In this document: positions 33,660-42,029 of the stretch, in pieces
Position numbering within the stretch: the first letter of the stretch is position 1
How the letters are laid out: every line of letters begins with the position of its first letter
NCBI GenBank assembly: GCA_964245825.1
Contig: CAXTNT010000005.1
Coordinates: 1-64,000, forward strand
Direction: 5' to 3'
Length of the DNA stretch: 64,000 nt
Origin: CAJCIY01 sp964245825
GTDB lineage: Bacteria; Actinomycetota; Actinomycetes; Mycobacteriales; CAJCIY01
The notes under the pieces: model-generated
The model's database searches: none
Told to the model about the DNA's origin: nothing
What the model saw: only the letters and a program-made list of their open reading frames with translations
Translations under genes and position numbers: made by a program

Positions 33660-34552
33660 GAGGCGACCAGCGTGTTCTCGAGCACCCCGACGTGTTCGAT
33701 CTCCACGACCATCGAGTCTCCCGCCATCAGGAAGTCGCCTCGGGGCGCACCCACGCCCGCGGGCGTACCCGTCAGGATCACGTCGCCGGGCTCCAGGGTG
33801 AGCAGCCGGCTCGCCGCGGCGACGAGCCGGTCGACGCCGACGACCATGTCCGCGGTGGTGGAGTCCTGCTTGATGACGCCGTTGACCGACAGGGTGATGC
33901 GCAGCTGCTGGGGATCGTCGATAAACCAGGTTGGTACCAGGCCGGGACCCAGCGGGCAGAACCCGTCCTGACCCTTGTGGCCGAGCCAGTCGTAGACGAA
34001 GTGGGGCGCGACCGCATCGGTGCGGGCGGCCCGGTTGCGGGCGGACAGGTCATTGGCGGGGAGATAGCCCGCGATGTGCTGCCGCGCCTGATGATCTGGC
34101 ACGTCGCGGGCGCGGCGGCCGATCACGACCGCCAGCTCCGCCTCCCAGTCGAGCTGCGTCGCCGGGTCGGACGGGAAGCGCACGGCCTCCCCCGGGCCGA
34201 CCACAGTGCTGCGCGGGGGCTTCAGGAAGAAGAAGGGGTCGGCATGGGGGTCCGGGCGACCGACCCCCATCTCTCGGCAGTGCTCGTAGTAGTTGGCTCC
34301 GGCGCACAGGACATTGCCCGGGTACGTGAGGGGTGCGACCAACTGCGCGTCGGGGACCAACCTGTCTGGGTCGGGCGACCATCCCTCGAGCACGGGGCGC
34401 ACGTCGTCCCAACGGTGGAGCAGGTCCATCAGCGGGTCATCGGGAAGTCCCGATGGCAGTTCGACCACCTTGCCATCGATCAGCACACCGGTTCTGATCC
34501 GGTCCCCGGCCGGACCCCGGTACTGCACGAGCGACCACTGCTTCGAGGGCAC
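33656..34552 (-). CDS. Fumarylacetoacetate-hydrolase-family protein
   Basis: A 298-residue FAH-fold protein. The family core is visible: VLCAGANYYEHCREMG (N-terminal boundary of the catalytic domain), the DWEAELAVVIGR metal-site strand with Glu ligands, LPANDLSARN, and EPGDVILTGTPAGVG. Members hydrolyse C-C bonds or decarboxylate ring-cleavage products in aromatic catabolism. The GTG start is chosen because GGAAGGA lies 8 bases upstream and the predicted operator at 34592-34609 would fall inside the gene if the upstream ATG were used. First gene of the operon with the MDR and extradiol genes. Confidence 0.85.
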   Translation of the reverse strand: MPSKQWSLVQYRGPAGDRIRTGVLIDGKVVELPSGLPDDPLMDLLHRWDDVRPVLEGWSPDPDRLVPDAQLVAPLTYPGNVLCAGANYYEHCREMGVGRPDPHADPFFFLKPPRSTVVGPGEAVRFPSDPATQLDWEAELAVVIGRRARDVPDHQARQHIAGYLPANDLSARNRAARTDAVAPHFVYDWLGHKGQDGFCPLGPGLVPTWFIDDPQQLRITLSVNGVIKQDSTTADMVVGVDRLVAAASRLLTLEPGDVILTGTPAGVGAPRGDFLMAGDSMVVEIEHVGVLENTLVAS

Positions 34553-34591
34553 GGCGTCGGTCCTTCCGCAATCGGTCGAACGAGGCATCCG

Positions 34592-34609
34592 TCCGGACTG
34601 GCATCGGGT
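34592..34609. promoter_or_regulatory. 18-bp operator candidate (IclR type), copy 1
   Basis: TCCGGA-CTGGCA-TCGGGT, an imperfect 6-6-6 inverted repeat 40 bases before the FAH-family gene start. It matches the site at 39960-39977 at 15 of 18 positions, including most of the spacer. Its repeat upstream of a second operon in the same cluster points to one shared regulator, most simply the IclR protein encoded between them. Confidence 0.55.
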
Positions 34610-34753
34610 CCTTCGGAGCGGCGCACCCGGGCCCTCATCAACTTTCACCATGAGAGATCGAGTTCACCAATAGTGGACTCGGCTTCACGACTGTGTCAAG
34701 CGCCACAGCGCCGGCTGGGGCTGCCTGGCCCGGTCAGCCGCGGGCAGGCGTGC

Positions 34754-35605
34754 TCACGCGTCACCACCGCCGGAGTAGCCGAGCTCGCGCGACATGGCGC
34801 TGGTCGACTCCAGCAGCTGGGCCGTGATCCCGCGGATGACCGCCTTCGTCCCGCGGGAGGTCGGCACCGCGACGGTGACGACCAGCGGCAACACGTCTCC
34901 TGCGGTGAAGACCGGCGCGGACAGCGACGAGATGCCAGGCAGGACGGCGCCGCTGATCGAGGCGAACCCGGCGAGCCGCGTCTCGTCCTTGAGCTGCGCA
35001 ACCCGCTCCGGCGTCGCGGTTTCTGCCCCGCTTTCGTGGCGCTGTGCGCGCATGATGGGCGCGGTCAGCGCCTCCGGGAGGTAGGCCAGGAACACCTGGC
35101 CGGCCGACGAGGCCAGCAGCGGCAGGGTCGCGCCCACCCGCACCGTCACCGGGAGGGCGTACGAGCCGTACTCCCACCGCACGATCGTCGGCCCGGTGTC
35201 GCCCCACACCGACAGGTTGACCGCGTGCCGGGTCCTGTCCCGCAGTCCCGGCAACAGCTCGGACGCCAGCCCCACCTCGTCCATGCGGCGGATCGACTCG
35301 GCGCCCAGCCGCCGCATGGCCGGCCCCAGGTCGTACAGCCCCGACCGGGGTGACTGCGAGGCCAGGCCGATGCGCACCAGGCTCACGAGATAGCGGTGCA
35401 CCTTGCTGGGCTGCAGGCCGCTCCGCGTGCTTATCTGCGTGAGGCTCATCGGCCCCGCACCGGCTTCCAGGGCCTCCAGGACGACCATGGCGATCTCCAC
35501 CGACTGGATGCCCTGGCGGCCTGCCGCGCGGTCCGTCAGCTCCGCGACGCGGTCCCCCCGGGCCGCCTCGCCAACCGGTGGAACCCGATGTTCGGCCAGC
35601 GCCAC
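34754..35605 (-). CDS. IclR-family regulator of the aromatic cluster
   Basis: A 283-residue IclR protein: a winged HTH (SVEIAMVVLEALEAG, SLTQISTRSGLQPSKVHRYL) and a C-terminal effector domain (LRDRTRHAVNLSVWGDTGPT, LLASSAGQVFLAYLP, ISSLSAPVFTAGDVLPLVVT). IclR regulators commonly control gamma-resorcylate and protocatechuate pathways, sensing an aromatic acid. It is fifth in the minus-strand operon, 9 bases after the hydroxyquinol dioxygenase gene. Its start is a GTG and a slightly shorter form is possible. Candidate operators lie at 34592-34609 and 39960-39977. Confidence 0.9.
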   Translation of the reverse strand: MALAEHRVPPVGEAARGDRVAELTDRAAGRQGIQSVEIAMVVLEALEAGAGPMSLTQISTRSGLQPSKVHRYLVSLVRIGLASQSPRSGLYDLGPAMRRLGAESIRRMDEVGLASELLPGLRDRTRHAVNLSVWGDTGPTIVRWEYGSYALPVTVRVGATLPLLASSAGQVFLAYLPEALTAPIMRAQRHESGAETATPERVAQLKDETRLAGFASISGAVLPGISSLSAPVFTAGDVLPLVVTVAVPTSRGTKAVIRGITAQLLESTSAMSRELGYSGGGDA

Positions 35606-35614
35606 GCCGCGATC

Positions 35615-36565
35615 CTAGGCCGGGCCGTCGTGGTCGGCCTTCGCCGTCGAGAGGTCGGCCGGGCGGACCTCGTCGAGGACGAAGTCGTACGTCATCTCAT
35701 AGGTCGCCGGCTCGAGGGGGTGCGCATCGGCGCCGCCCGGCACCTGCTGGCGGGTGAACTCGCGGATGAGTGACTCGCGCTCGCCGAAGACGGCGTCGGA
35801 GCCGAGATGCGGATCGCCGGCTCGGAACACGTGCGTGGTGACCGGCCGGTACCCGGCAGCGCTGATCAGGAAATGCACGTGTGCCGGCCGCATGGGGCTG
35901 CGCCCCGCGGCCGCCAGCAGGTCGCCGACCGGCCCGTCGTCCGGAATCGGGTAGGGCTCCGGCAGGATCGAGGTGAACCAGTACTCACCCGCGTCATTGG
36001 TACGGAGATGACCTCGACCCTGCGGGTCGTCGAGCTCGGGGTACTGGACGTCGTAGTTTCCGTCCCCGTCCGCGTGCCACACCTCCATGCGGGCACCCGC
36101 GATGGGCGTCCCGCGGCTCGAGGTGACGCGGCCGGAGTAGCGGCACACCTGACCCTTGGCCCCGCCGGAGATGTCATCGCCGTTGCTGAAGCCGGGGGCA
36201 TCCGTCCGGAAGAACGGTCCGAACACGGTCGAGGCGGTGGCTGCTTCGCTGACGGGATGGTTGAGGTCGACGACGAGCATCGAGAGCCCCAGCACATCGG
36301 ACAGCAGGATGGCTTCCTGCCGTCGATCGTCGCTCATCTGACCGACGCGCGTCAGGAACTCGACCGCGGTCTCCCACTCCTGCTCGGTCAGGCGCACCTC
36401 CACGGCGAGTGCGTGCAGATGGCGAACGACGCTGCGAAGGACTTCCGCCGTTCGTGCCGAGGGCGCGCCCTGGAAGCTGGCGAGCACGCGTTCGGTGAGC
36501 GCACTCCTGGCGGCCGTCGCTCGTGCGTCGAACGACGATGTCGCTGCGGCTGCGGTCGCTGTCAT
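35615..36565 (-). CDS. Hydroxyquinol 1,2-dioxygenase (intradiol)
   Basis: A 316-residue intradiol dioxygenase. The N-terminal helical dimerisation domain (about 10-110: TAEVLRSVVRHLHALAVEVR, TEQEWETAVEFLTRVGQM, LLSDVLGLSMLVVDLNHP) is the signature of catechol/hydroxyquinol enzymes. The Fe(III) site follows in EVWHADGDGNYDVQY (Tyr), GEYWFTSILPEPYPIPDDGP (Tyr) and RPAHVHFLI (two His). LSMLVVDLNHP and the maleylacetate reductase next to it point to hydroxyquinol rather than catechol. The product would be maleylacetate. The ATG overlaps the upstream stop (ATGA). Confidence 0.9.
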   Translation of the reverse strand: MTATAAAATSSFDARATAARSALTERVLASFQGAPSARTAEVLRSVVRHLHALAVEVRLTEQEWETAVEFLTRVGQMSDDRRQEAILLSDVLGLSMLVVDLNHPVSEAATASTVFGPFFRTDAPGFSNGDDISGGAKGQVCRYSGRVTSSRGTPIAGARMEVWHADGDGNYDVQYPELDDPQGRGHLRTNDAGEYWFTSILPEPYPIPDDGPVGDLLAAAGRSPMRPAHVHFLISAAGYRPVTTHVFRAGDPHLGSDAVFGERESLIREFTRQQVPGGADAHPLEPATYEMTYDFVLDEVRPADLSTAKADHDGPA

Positions 36566-37680
36566 GCGGGCTCCTGAACTCGGGCCGGGGGCGCTGCCCC
36601 CTGGGTGGGGAGGGCCCCGCGGAAGGCGGCGGCCAGCATGTTCTGCACGTCCTCGGTGCGCACCGGCCGTGGGTTGTCGCGCAGATCCAGCTCCAGCACC
36701 AGCTCGACGGCCCGACCGACATCGGCCTCCCTCATGCCGATGTCCGCCAGCGCCACGGGGGCACCGATCTGCGCGGCCAGGCGCGTCAGCCCTGCCGCGA
36801 CGGTGGGGGCGCCCAAGGCTGGGGCCACCCGCTCGCGGAGGGCCGGGACCGCGGTCTCGTTGAACGCGGCCACGTGCGGCAGGACAATTGTGTGCGTCTC
36901 GGCGTGCGGGAGGTCGAACGCGCCGCCGAGCACGTGACAGATCTTGTGGTGCAGCCCGGAACCGGCCGTGGCGAACGCGGAGCCGGCCAGGTACGCGCCA
37001 TAGAGCAGCTCGGCACGCCCCTCGGCGGCCCCGAGGTCGGCCATCACCGCCGGCAGTCCGGCGGCGAGTGCGCGTACCCCCTCGGCGGCGATCAGGTCGG
37101 TGACGGGATTGGCGCCCCGTGCGTAGAACGCCTCGACGCAGTGCGCCATGGCGTTCATCGAACTGCTGGCGGTGAGACCCGCCGGCAGGGTCATCGTGAG
37201 CTGCGGGTCGTACAGGACGGTCCTGGGCAGCACCTGCGTCGAGCGGCCGGTGGTCTTCCGCCCGTTCTCGGTCATGCCCCAGATGGGTGTCACCTCGGAG
37301 CCGGCGTACGTGGTCGGCACGGCGACGATCGGGAGCCCCGTGCGCAGCGCGATCGCCTTGGCGGTGCCGGTGGTCGAGCCCCCGCCGACGCTCAGCAGGG
37401 CATCGGCACCGGCCTCGCCGGCAGCGGCCACGGCGGCCTCCATGACCGGCACCGGCACATGCGGGCGTACCCCGGTGAACACGCCGACCACCATCCCGCG
37501 CAGCGGCTCGGCGAGGCGCCGGGCGACCAGCTCCTCCTGCTCGGTGCACACCAGCAGGACCCGTCGGACGTCGAGCCGCTCGAGCTCCGCCGCCAGGGAC
37601 TCACGGCTACACCCCGCGCCGAAGACGACCCGGAGCCCGACGGTCTCGAGCTCGAACGTCCGCGTCCCGCGTTCGTGCAC
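36562..37680 (-). CDS. Maleylacetate reductase (iron-type ADH family)
   Basis: A 372-residue group III alcohol dehydrogenase-like protein. LRVVFGAGC opens the nucleotide-binding domain; SVGGGSTTGTAKAIALRTGL, VPTTYAGSEVTPIWG and GLHHKICHVLGGAFDLPHAE with THTIVLPHVAAFN hold the NAD(P)H site and the conserved His cluster. Maleylacetate reductases often lack bound metal. It reduces maleylacetate to 3-oxoadipate. The GTG start lies 2 bases after the stop of the hydroxylase gene and its stop overlaps the dioxygenase ATG by 4 bases. Confidence 0.9.
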   Translation of the reverse strand: MHERGTRTFELETVGLRVVFGAGCSRESLAAELERLDVRRVLLVCTEQEELVARRLAEPLRGMVVGVFTGVRPHVPVPVMEAAVAAAGEAGADALLSVGGGSTTGTAKAIALRTGLPIVAVPTTYAGSEVTPIWGMTENGRKTTGRSTQVLPRTVLYDPQLTMTLPAGLTASSSMNAMAHCVEAFYARGANPVTDLIAAEGVRALAAGLPAVMADLGAAEGRAELLYGAYLAGSAFATAGSGLHHKICHVLGGAFDLPHAETHTIVLPHVAAFNETAVPALRERVAPALGAPTVAAGLTRLAAQIGAPVALADIGMREADVGRAVELVLELDLRDNPRPVRTEDVQNMLAAAFRGALPTQGAAPPARVQEPA

Positions 37681-37682
37681 GG

Positions 37683-39374
37683 TCAGCTCGCCACGGCGGT
37701 CGGGACGGGCGCGTTCGCGGCTGCCGCCGCGGCGCCAGCCATCGGCGAGTCGAGTTCCGCTCCGATGTCCACCAGCAGTTCGCGCACGAGGTCGTGGGTG
37801 GACTGCGCATCGTGTCCGCACCCGTAGACGTAGAAGTCGGGACGGACCACCACGGCGCTGCACCCGTGCGCCTCCAGCCATCTCAGGTAGTCACCGTGCA
37901 CGTCGAGGACGGCCCCCTCGAGCTCGGCCTCGGCCGGGTCATGGGTGATCGCGACGGTCAGGACGCCAGCCGCCGCCAGCTTCGGAAGCAGGCCCGCCGC
38001 CAGCAGCTCTCGCCGGCGCGGCCCGGTCAGCAGCAGGCAGAACCCCCGCCCCACGACGTCGTCGAAACGCCCGTGCAGGTCACCGCGACGCACGTCCGCC
38101 TGGAGGAACAGCTCTCCCCGGCCCGGCTGGGTGCTGCGCTGGAGCAGCCCGGTGGCGAGGCCCGGGAAGCGCATCTTCTCGGGCGCCTGGCTGGCGGCCC
38201 GCAGGGTGAGCAGGCGTCGGTCCCGCTCCGCGGCCACGGCCGGGTCGCGGATGGTCTGGACGCGGCCGAGCTCGATGCCCATTTCCAGGACCGCCCGCAC
38301 GTGCGGCTCCCGCTCGCTCTGATAGGTGTCCAGCACGTCCTCGTGGGCGCGGCCATGCAACAGCAGGTCCAGCTTGAACGCGAGGTTCTGCGCGTCCCGG
38401 ATGCCAGAGCACATGCCCTGACCCAGGAAGGGTGGCATCTGATGAGCCGCGTCACCGGCGAGGATCACCCGGCCGTCGCGCCACCGGTGCGCGATCAGCG
38501 AGCGAAACGTATAGGTGGCGACACGGATGAGGTCCGCGTCGCCGGGCCCGAGGTACTTCGCCACTCGCGCCCAGACCAGATCGTGACGACTCTCCACGGC
38601 GAAGTCCTGCTCCGAGTCGAGCATGAAGCTGAAGCGGTGGTGGGTCGGGCCCAGCGAGATGATGGAGGTGGGCCGGGCCGGGTCGCCCACCTGCAGCGCG
38701 GTAGGGATCGGCACCTCCCGACGCAGGGAGAAGTCGCAGACCATCCAGGGTTCGGAGAAGCCGTAGTCGTCCTGGTCGATGCCCAGGAGGCGGCGGGTCG
38801 TGCTGTTGCCCCCATCGCAGGCGACCACGTAGCGGACGCGCACGGTCGACGGGCCCCGCCCGGGGCGGCCGATCTGGAGGCTGACGCCGAGGTCGTCCTG
38901 GGCCAGCCCCACGACGGGGGAGCTGTGTCTGACCTGGACGAGCTGGGAGCCCCGGCACAGACCGTCCAGGGCGTCCTCGAGGTCTGGCTGGTACATCATG
39001 TACCACTCGGCCCAGCCACTGCGCCCGACTTCGGCGAAGGAATGCTCGATGAGCAAATCGCCGGCACCGTTGCGCCATTCGTAGTTGCGTTGCACGCGGA
39101 GCTTGGGCAACAGCTCCCGACCCACCCCCAGCTTGTCCAGGGTGCGCATGGTCTCGTCGTCGAAGATCGCCGCCCGCGGCAGGTTGTAGAGGCCGTCGTA
39201 CCGCTCGAGGACCAGCACGCGATGGCCGGCCTGCGCCAGCAGTGCGGCCATCACCATGCCGGCTGGGCCGTAGCCCACGACGGCGACGTCTGCGTCGAGT
39301 GGCTTCTCCGCAGCCTCCGCCGGCCGCCATTCCGGCCCAGGAACGCTGGCCTGCGCCGGCGTGGTCTGGCTCAT
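37683..39374 (-). CDS. MhpA-type FAD aromatic hydroxylase (resorcinol-type predicted)
   Basis: A 563-residue group A flavoprotein hydroxylase. GYGPAG (34-39) is the FAD motif; VACDGGNSTTRRLLG and ILAGDAAHQMPPFLGQGMCS are the DG and GD motifs. The C-terminal 160 residues form the thioredoxin-like domain found in MhpA and related 3-(3-hydroxyphenyl)propionate hydroxylases, ending in VVVRPDFYVYG. Next to hydroxyquinol dioxygenase and maleylacetate reductase, resorcinol to hydroxyquinol is the expected step. Its ATG overlaps the cupin gene's stop by 4 bases. A homologue with the same architecture lies at 60279. Confidence 0.85.
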   Translation of the reverse strand: MSQTTPAQASVPGPEWRPAEAAEKPLDADVAVVGYGPAGMVMAALLAQAGHRVLVLERYDGLYNLPRAAIFDDETMRTLDKLGVGRELLPKLRVQRNYEWRNGAGDLLIEHSFAEVGRSGWAEWYMMYQPDLEDALDGLCRGSQLVQVRHSSPVVGLAQDDLGVSLQIGRPGRGPSTVRVRYVVACDGGNSTTRRLLGIDQDDYGFSEPWMVCDFSLRREVPIPTALQVGDPARPTSIISLGPTHHRFSFMLDSEQDFAVESRHDLVWARVAKYLGPGDADLIRVATYTFRSLIAHRWRDGRVILAGDAAHQMPPFLGQGMCSGIRDAQNLAFKLDLLLHGRAHEDVLDTYQSEREPHVRAVLEMGIELGRVQTIRDPAVAAERDRRLLTLRAASQAPEKMRFPGLATGLLQRSTQPGRGELFLQADVRRGDLHGRFDDVVGRGFCLLLTGPRRRELLAAGLLPKLAAAGVLTVAITHDPAEAELEGAVLDVHGDYLRWLEAHGCSAVVVRPDFYVYGCGHDAQSTHDLVRELLVDIGAELDSPMAGAAAAAANAPVPTAVAS

Positions 39375-39904
39375 GCCTGCTCCTTTCGTAGCCCGGTCAG
39401 CTGCTGGATGTCGTACCGGCTGCGCAGCGCGGCGACATCGGCTGGGTCCGGCGACCCGGCCGCGTCCCGAAGGAGCACGACGAGCTCGTCGAAGTAGTTC
39501 TCATGGCCCGACGGCGCCGACTGGAAGAGCATCCGCGCGGGCAGGTCGGTCGAGTTCGAGAAGGCGTGCGGACACCCTGCGGGGACCAGCATCAGCGAGC
39601 CGGGCCCACCGTGCAGCAGCCGCTGGCCCGAGTGGGAGGTCCACTCGTGCCAGTCGTCGGTCAGCCGGCTCATCGGCTCGAAGGCCAGCAGGTCGAGCTC
39701 CCCCTCGAGCACGTAGAACAGCTCCTCGCCGACGGTGTGCACGTGGGCCCCGACATCGAACCCCGGTGGGATGACCATCTCGAAGGTGGAGGTGAGCGCC
39801 TCGCTGCCACCAGCGGTCTTCAGCGTCGCGTGCAGACCCCCACCCGCGATGACCCGTCCCGCACCCGGGGGCAGCATGACCCCGCTCCGTACGCCCTCCT
39901 GCAT
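39371..39904 (-). CDS. Cupin-domain protein leading the hydroxyquinol operon
   Basis: A 177-residue single cupin. Metal ligands are visible in HVHTVGEELFYVLEGELDLL (HxH...E) and in AGCPHAFSNSTD (His). GSLMLVPAGCPHAF is the second cupin motif. Cupins in such clusters can be dioxygenases, isomerases or sensors; none is provable here. The start is the ATG 6 bases after GGAGG; a frame extending to 40009 is less likely. First gene of the minus-strand operon, divergent from the decarboxylase. Confidence 0.75.
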   Translation of the reverse strand: MQEGVRSGVMLPPGAGRVIAGGGLHATLKTAGGSEALTSTFEMVIPPGFDVGAHVHTVGEELFYVLEGELDLLAFEPMSRLTDDWHEWTSHSGQRLLHGGPGSLMLVPAGCPHAFSNSTDLPARMLFQSAPSGHENYFDELVVLLRDAAGSPDPADVAALRSRYDIQQLTGLRKEQA

Positions 39905-39959
39905 GAGTGCCTCCGCGTCGAGGTGGCAGTGCCGTCGGGAACGGTCTGCCGTGTGATCA

Positions 39960-39977
39960 ACCCGACTGACATCGGGT
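39960..39977. promoter_or_regulatory. 18-bp operator candidate (IclR type), copy 2
   Basis: ACCCGA-CTGACA-TCGGGT, a perfect 6-6-6 inverted repeat in the 155-bp divergent promoter between the cupin operon and the decarboxylase gene. It is closely similar to the copy at 34592-34609. A repressor or activator bound here could control both directions at once. Confidence 0.6.
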
Positions 39978-40059
39978 GCTGTGATGCTTGACACAGGGGA
40001 CTGTGGCATCCACCATCCGTGAAGTCAATGCATCATCGTGAATCGCCGGAAAGGTCATC

Positions 40060-41019
40060 ATGCGGAAGATCGCCCTCGAGGAGCACTTCGTCACCCCGGA
40101 CCTGGCGTCCTACGGCGCCGGCACGGCGTCCATCGCCCAGCCCGGCGCGTGGGCCGAGGCATCGCGGCGCCTGCTGGACATCACCCAGGAACGGCTGCCG
40201 CTGATGGACGCCGCGGGGCTAGACATGCAGGTGCTATCGCTGAACTCACCCGGGATCCAGGCGGAGACCGACCCGGCCACCGCCGTGGCCCAGGCGGGCG
40301 CGGTCAACGACGTGCTGGCCGGGATCATCGCGACGGAGCCCACCCGCTTCGCCGGATTCGCGGCGCTGCCCCTCCAGGACGGCGAGGCGGCGGCCAAGGA
40401 GCTGGAACGCGCCGTGACGCAGCTCGGGCTGCGGGGGGCCCTGGTCAACGCGCACACCCATGGGGTCTACCTCGACGATCCGTCGCTGCGGGTGGTCTGG
40501 GAGCACGCGGAGGGCCTGGGCGTGCCGCTGTACCTGCACCCGGCCAACGGCTACGACAGCTCCCACGTCCTCGCCGGCCACCCGGAGCTGATCGGACCGA
40601 TGTGGAGCTGGGGGACTGACACCGCCACCCACGCGCTCCGGCTCATCTTCGGCGGCGTCTTCGACGACTTCCCGGCAGCCACGCTGCTGCTGGGTCACAT
40701 GGGCGAAGGCCTGCCGTACGCGCTGTGGCGGCTGGACTCCCGCTGGGGCTTCCACGCCCACCGCGGCATCGAGCTCGCCCTCGGCGTGCCCTCCGCCTAC
40801 CTCCGCCGCAATCTGTACATCACGACCAGCGGGGTCTGCTCACCCGCACCGCTGCTCTGCGCCCTGCTGGCGCTCGGCGCCGACCACATCCTCTTCGGCA
40901 CGGACTACCCGTTCGAGAGCATCGAGACGGCCGTGAACTTCCTGGACACTGCACCGATCAGCGAGAGCGACCGGGAGAAGATCTCCTTCCGGAACGCGGT
41001 GACGCTCCTGGGACTCTGA
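40060..41019 (+). CDS. Gamma-resorcylate-decarboxylase-like amidohydrolase
   Basis: A 319-residue amidohydrolase-superfamily (ACMSD subfamily) protein. EEHF (7-10) is the N-terminal metal motif. MQVLSLNSPGIQAETDP, YLHPANGYDSS (His ligand), LLGHMGEGLPYALWRLD and FGTDYPFES (Asp ligand) match gamma-resorcylate (2,6-dihydroxybenzoate) and related decarboxylases. The reaction would give resorcinol, the substrate of the divergent hydroxylase operon. In Rhodococcus jostii RHA1 a resorcylate pathway with the same enzyme set (tsd genes) is known. The ring substrate here is inferred. Confidence 0.8.
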   Translation: MRKIALEEHFVTPDLASYGAGTASIAQPGAWAEASRRLLDITQERLPLMDAAGLDMQVLSLNSPGIQAETDPATAVAQAGAVNDVLAGIIATEPTRFAGFAALPLQDGEAAAKELERAVTQLGLRGALVNAHTHGVYLDDPSLRVVWEHAEGLGVPLYLHPANGYDSSHVLAGHPELIGPMWSWGTDTATHALRLIFGGVFDDFPAATLLLGHMGEGLPYALWRLDSRWGFHAHRGIELALGVPSAYLRRNLYITTSGVCSPAPLLCALLALGADHILFGTDYPFESIETAVNFLDTAPISESDREKISFRNAVTLLGL

Positions 41020-41043
41020 TTCGCCGCCAACCATGGAGGACGC

Positions 41044-41892
41044 ATGTACGCAGTCACCGGAGCCAGTGGACACTTCGGCCGGCTGGCGGTGCTTGGGCTG
41101 CTCGACGCGGGGATCGCCCCGGCAGAGATCGTCGCGATCGTCCGCACCCCGGCCAAGGCCGCGGACCTGGCTCAGCGCGGGGTCACCGTCCGCGTCGGCG
41201 ACTACGACCAGCCGACGACCCTCCCGGCGGCCCTGGCCGACGTCGAGGTCCTGCTGCTGGTGTCCGGCAGCGAGCCCGGCGGCCGCGTCGCCCAACACGG
41301 CGCCGTCCTCGACGCGGCGACCGGGGCAGGAGTCAGCCGCATCGTGTACACGAGCATCCTGCGCGCCGACACCAATCCCGTCATCCTGGCGCCTGAGCAC
41401 AAGGCCACCGAAGAGCTGATCGTCGCCGCCCCCCTGGCGTACACGATCCTGCGGAACAGCTGGTACTTCGAGGTCTACACCGCACACCTCGCCCAGTACC
41501 TGGCGCAGGGCGCCGTCGTCGGCGCGACCCACGGCGGACGCGTCGCGGGTGCCGCCCGAGCCGACTACGCAGCCGCGGCAGTCACGGTGATGACGGGAGC
41601 AGGCCACGACAACGCGATCTACGAGCTGGGAGGGCCGGCCTTCACGATGGCCGACCTGGCGGCCACGATCACCGAGGTGACCGGCACCACGGTGGTCGTC
41701 GACGACGTCAGCGGCGAGCGCTACGCCGAGCTTCTGCAGGACACCGGCATGGACAAGGACACCGCTGCCTTCGTCGCCGCCCTGGACGAAGCCACGGCCC
41801 GAGGCGATCTCGACACCGACTCCGACGACCTGGCTCGCCTCCTCGCCCGACCGCTGACACCCCTCGCCGACGCGGTTCGCGCCGCGCGGTAG
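41044..41892 (+). CDS. NmrA/QOR2-type NAD(P)H-binding reductase
   Basis: A 282-residue atypical SDR. TGASGHFGRLAVLGLLDAG is the dinucleotide motif, followed by VRVGDYDQPTTLPAALADVE and AYTILRNSWYFEVY, which match YtfG/QOR2-like NAD(P)H:quinone oxidoreductases. It is 24 bases downstream of the decarboxylase gene on the same strand with GGAGG before its ATG. A quinone reductase would make sense next to a pathway that handles easily oxidised hydroxyquinol, but that link is inferred. Confidence 0.8.
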   Translation: MYAVTGASGHFGRLAVLGLLDAGIAPAEIVAIVRTPAKAADLAQRGVTVRVGDYDQPTTLPAALADVEVLLLVSGSEPGGRVAQHGAVLDAATGAGVSRIVYTSILRADTNPVILAPEHKATEELIVAAPLAYTILRNSWYFEVYTAHLAQYLAQGAVVGATHGGRVAGAARADYAAAAVTVMTGAGHDNAIYELGGPAFTMADLAATITEVTGTTVVVDDVSGERYAELLQDTGMDKDTAAFVAALDEATARGDLDTDSDDLARLLARPLTPLADAVRAAR

Positions 41893-41986
41893 AGCGGTCG
41901 GGCGCGCACCCGCGGTTCCTGCAGTGACCGACCTCACGAGGCGGACCGGTTGCGCGTGGCGGGGGGGCGCGGTTAGCGTGGTGTAG

Positions 41987-42004
41987 CGAAACGATCCCGT
42001 TTCG
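41987..42004. promoter_or_regulatory. CGAAACG-ATCC-CGTTTCG operator candidate
   Basis: A perfect 7-4-7 inverted repeat 25 bases before the TetR start codon of the TetR/MFS operon. TAGCGT or TAGCGA just upstream could be a -10 element. Position fits autorepression by the TetR protein. Confidence 0.6.
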
Positions 42005-42029
42005 TTTCACTCTGCGATGGTGAGGCGTC

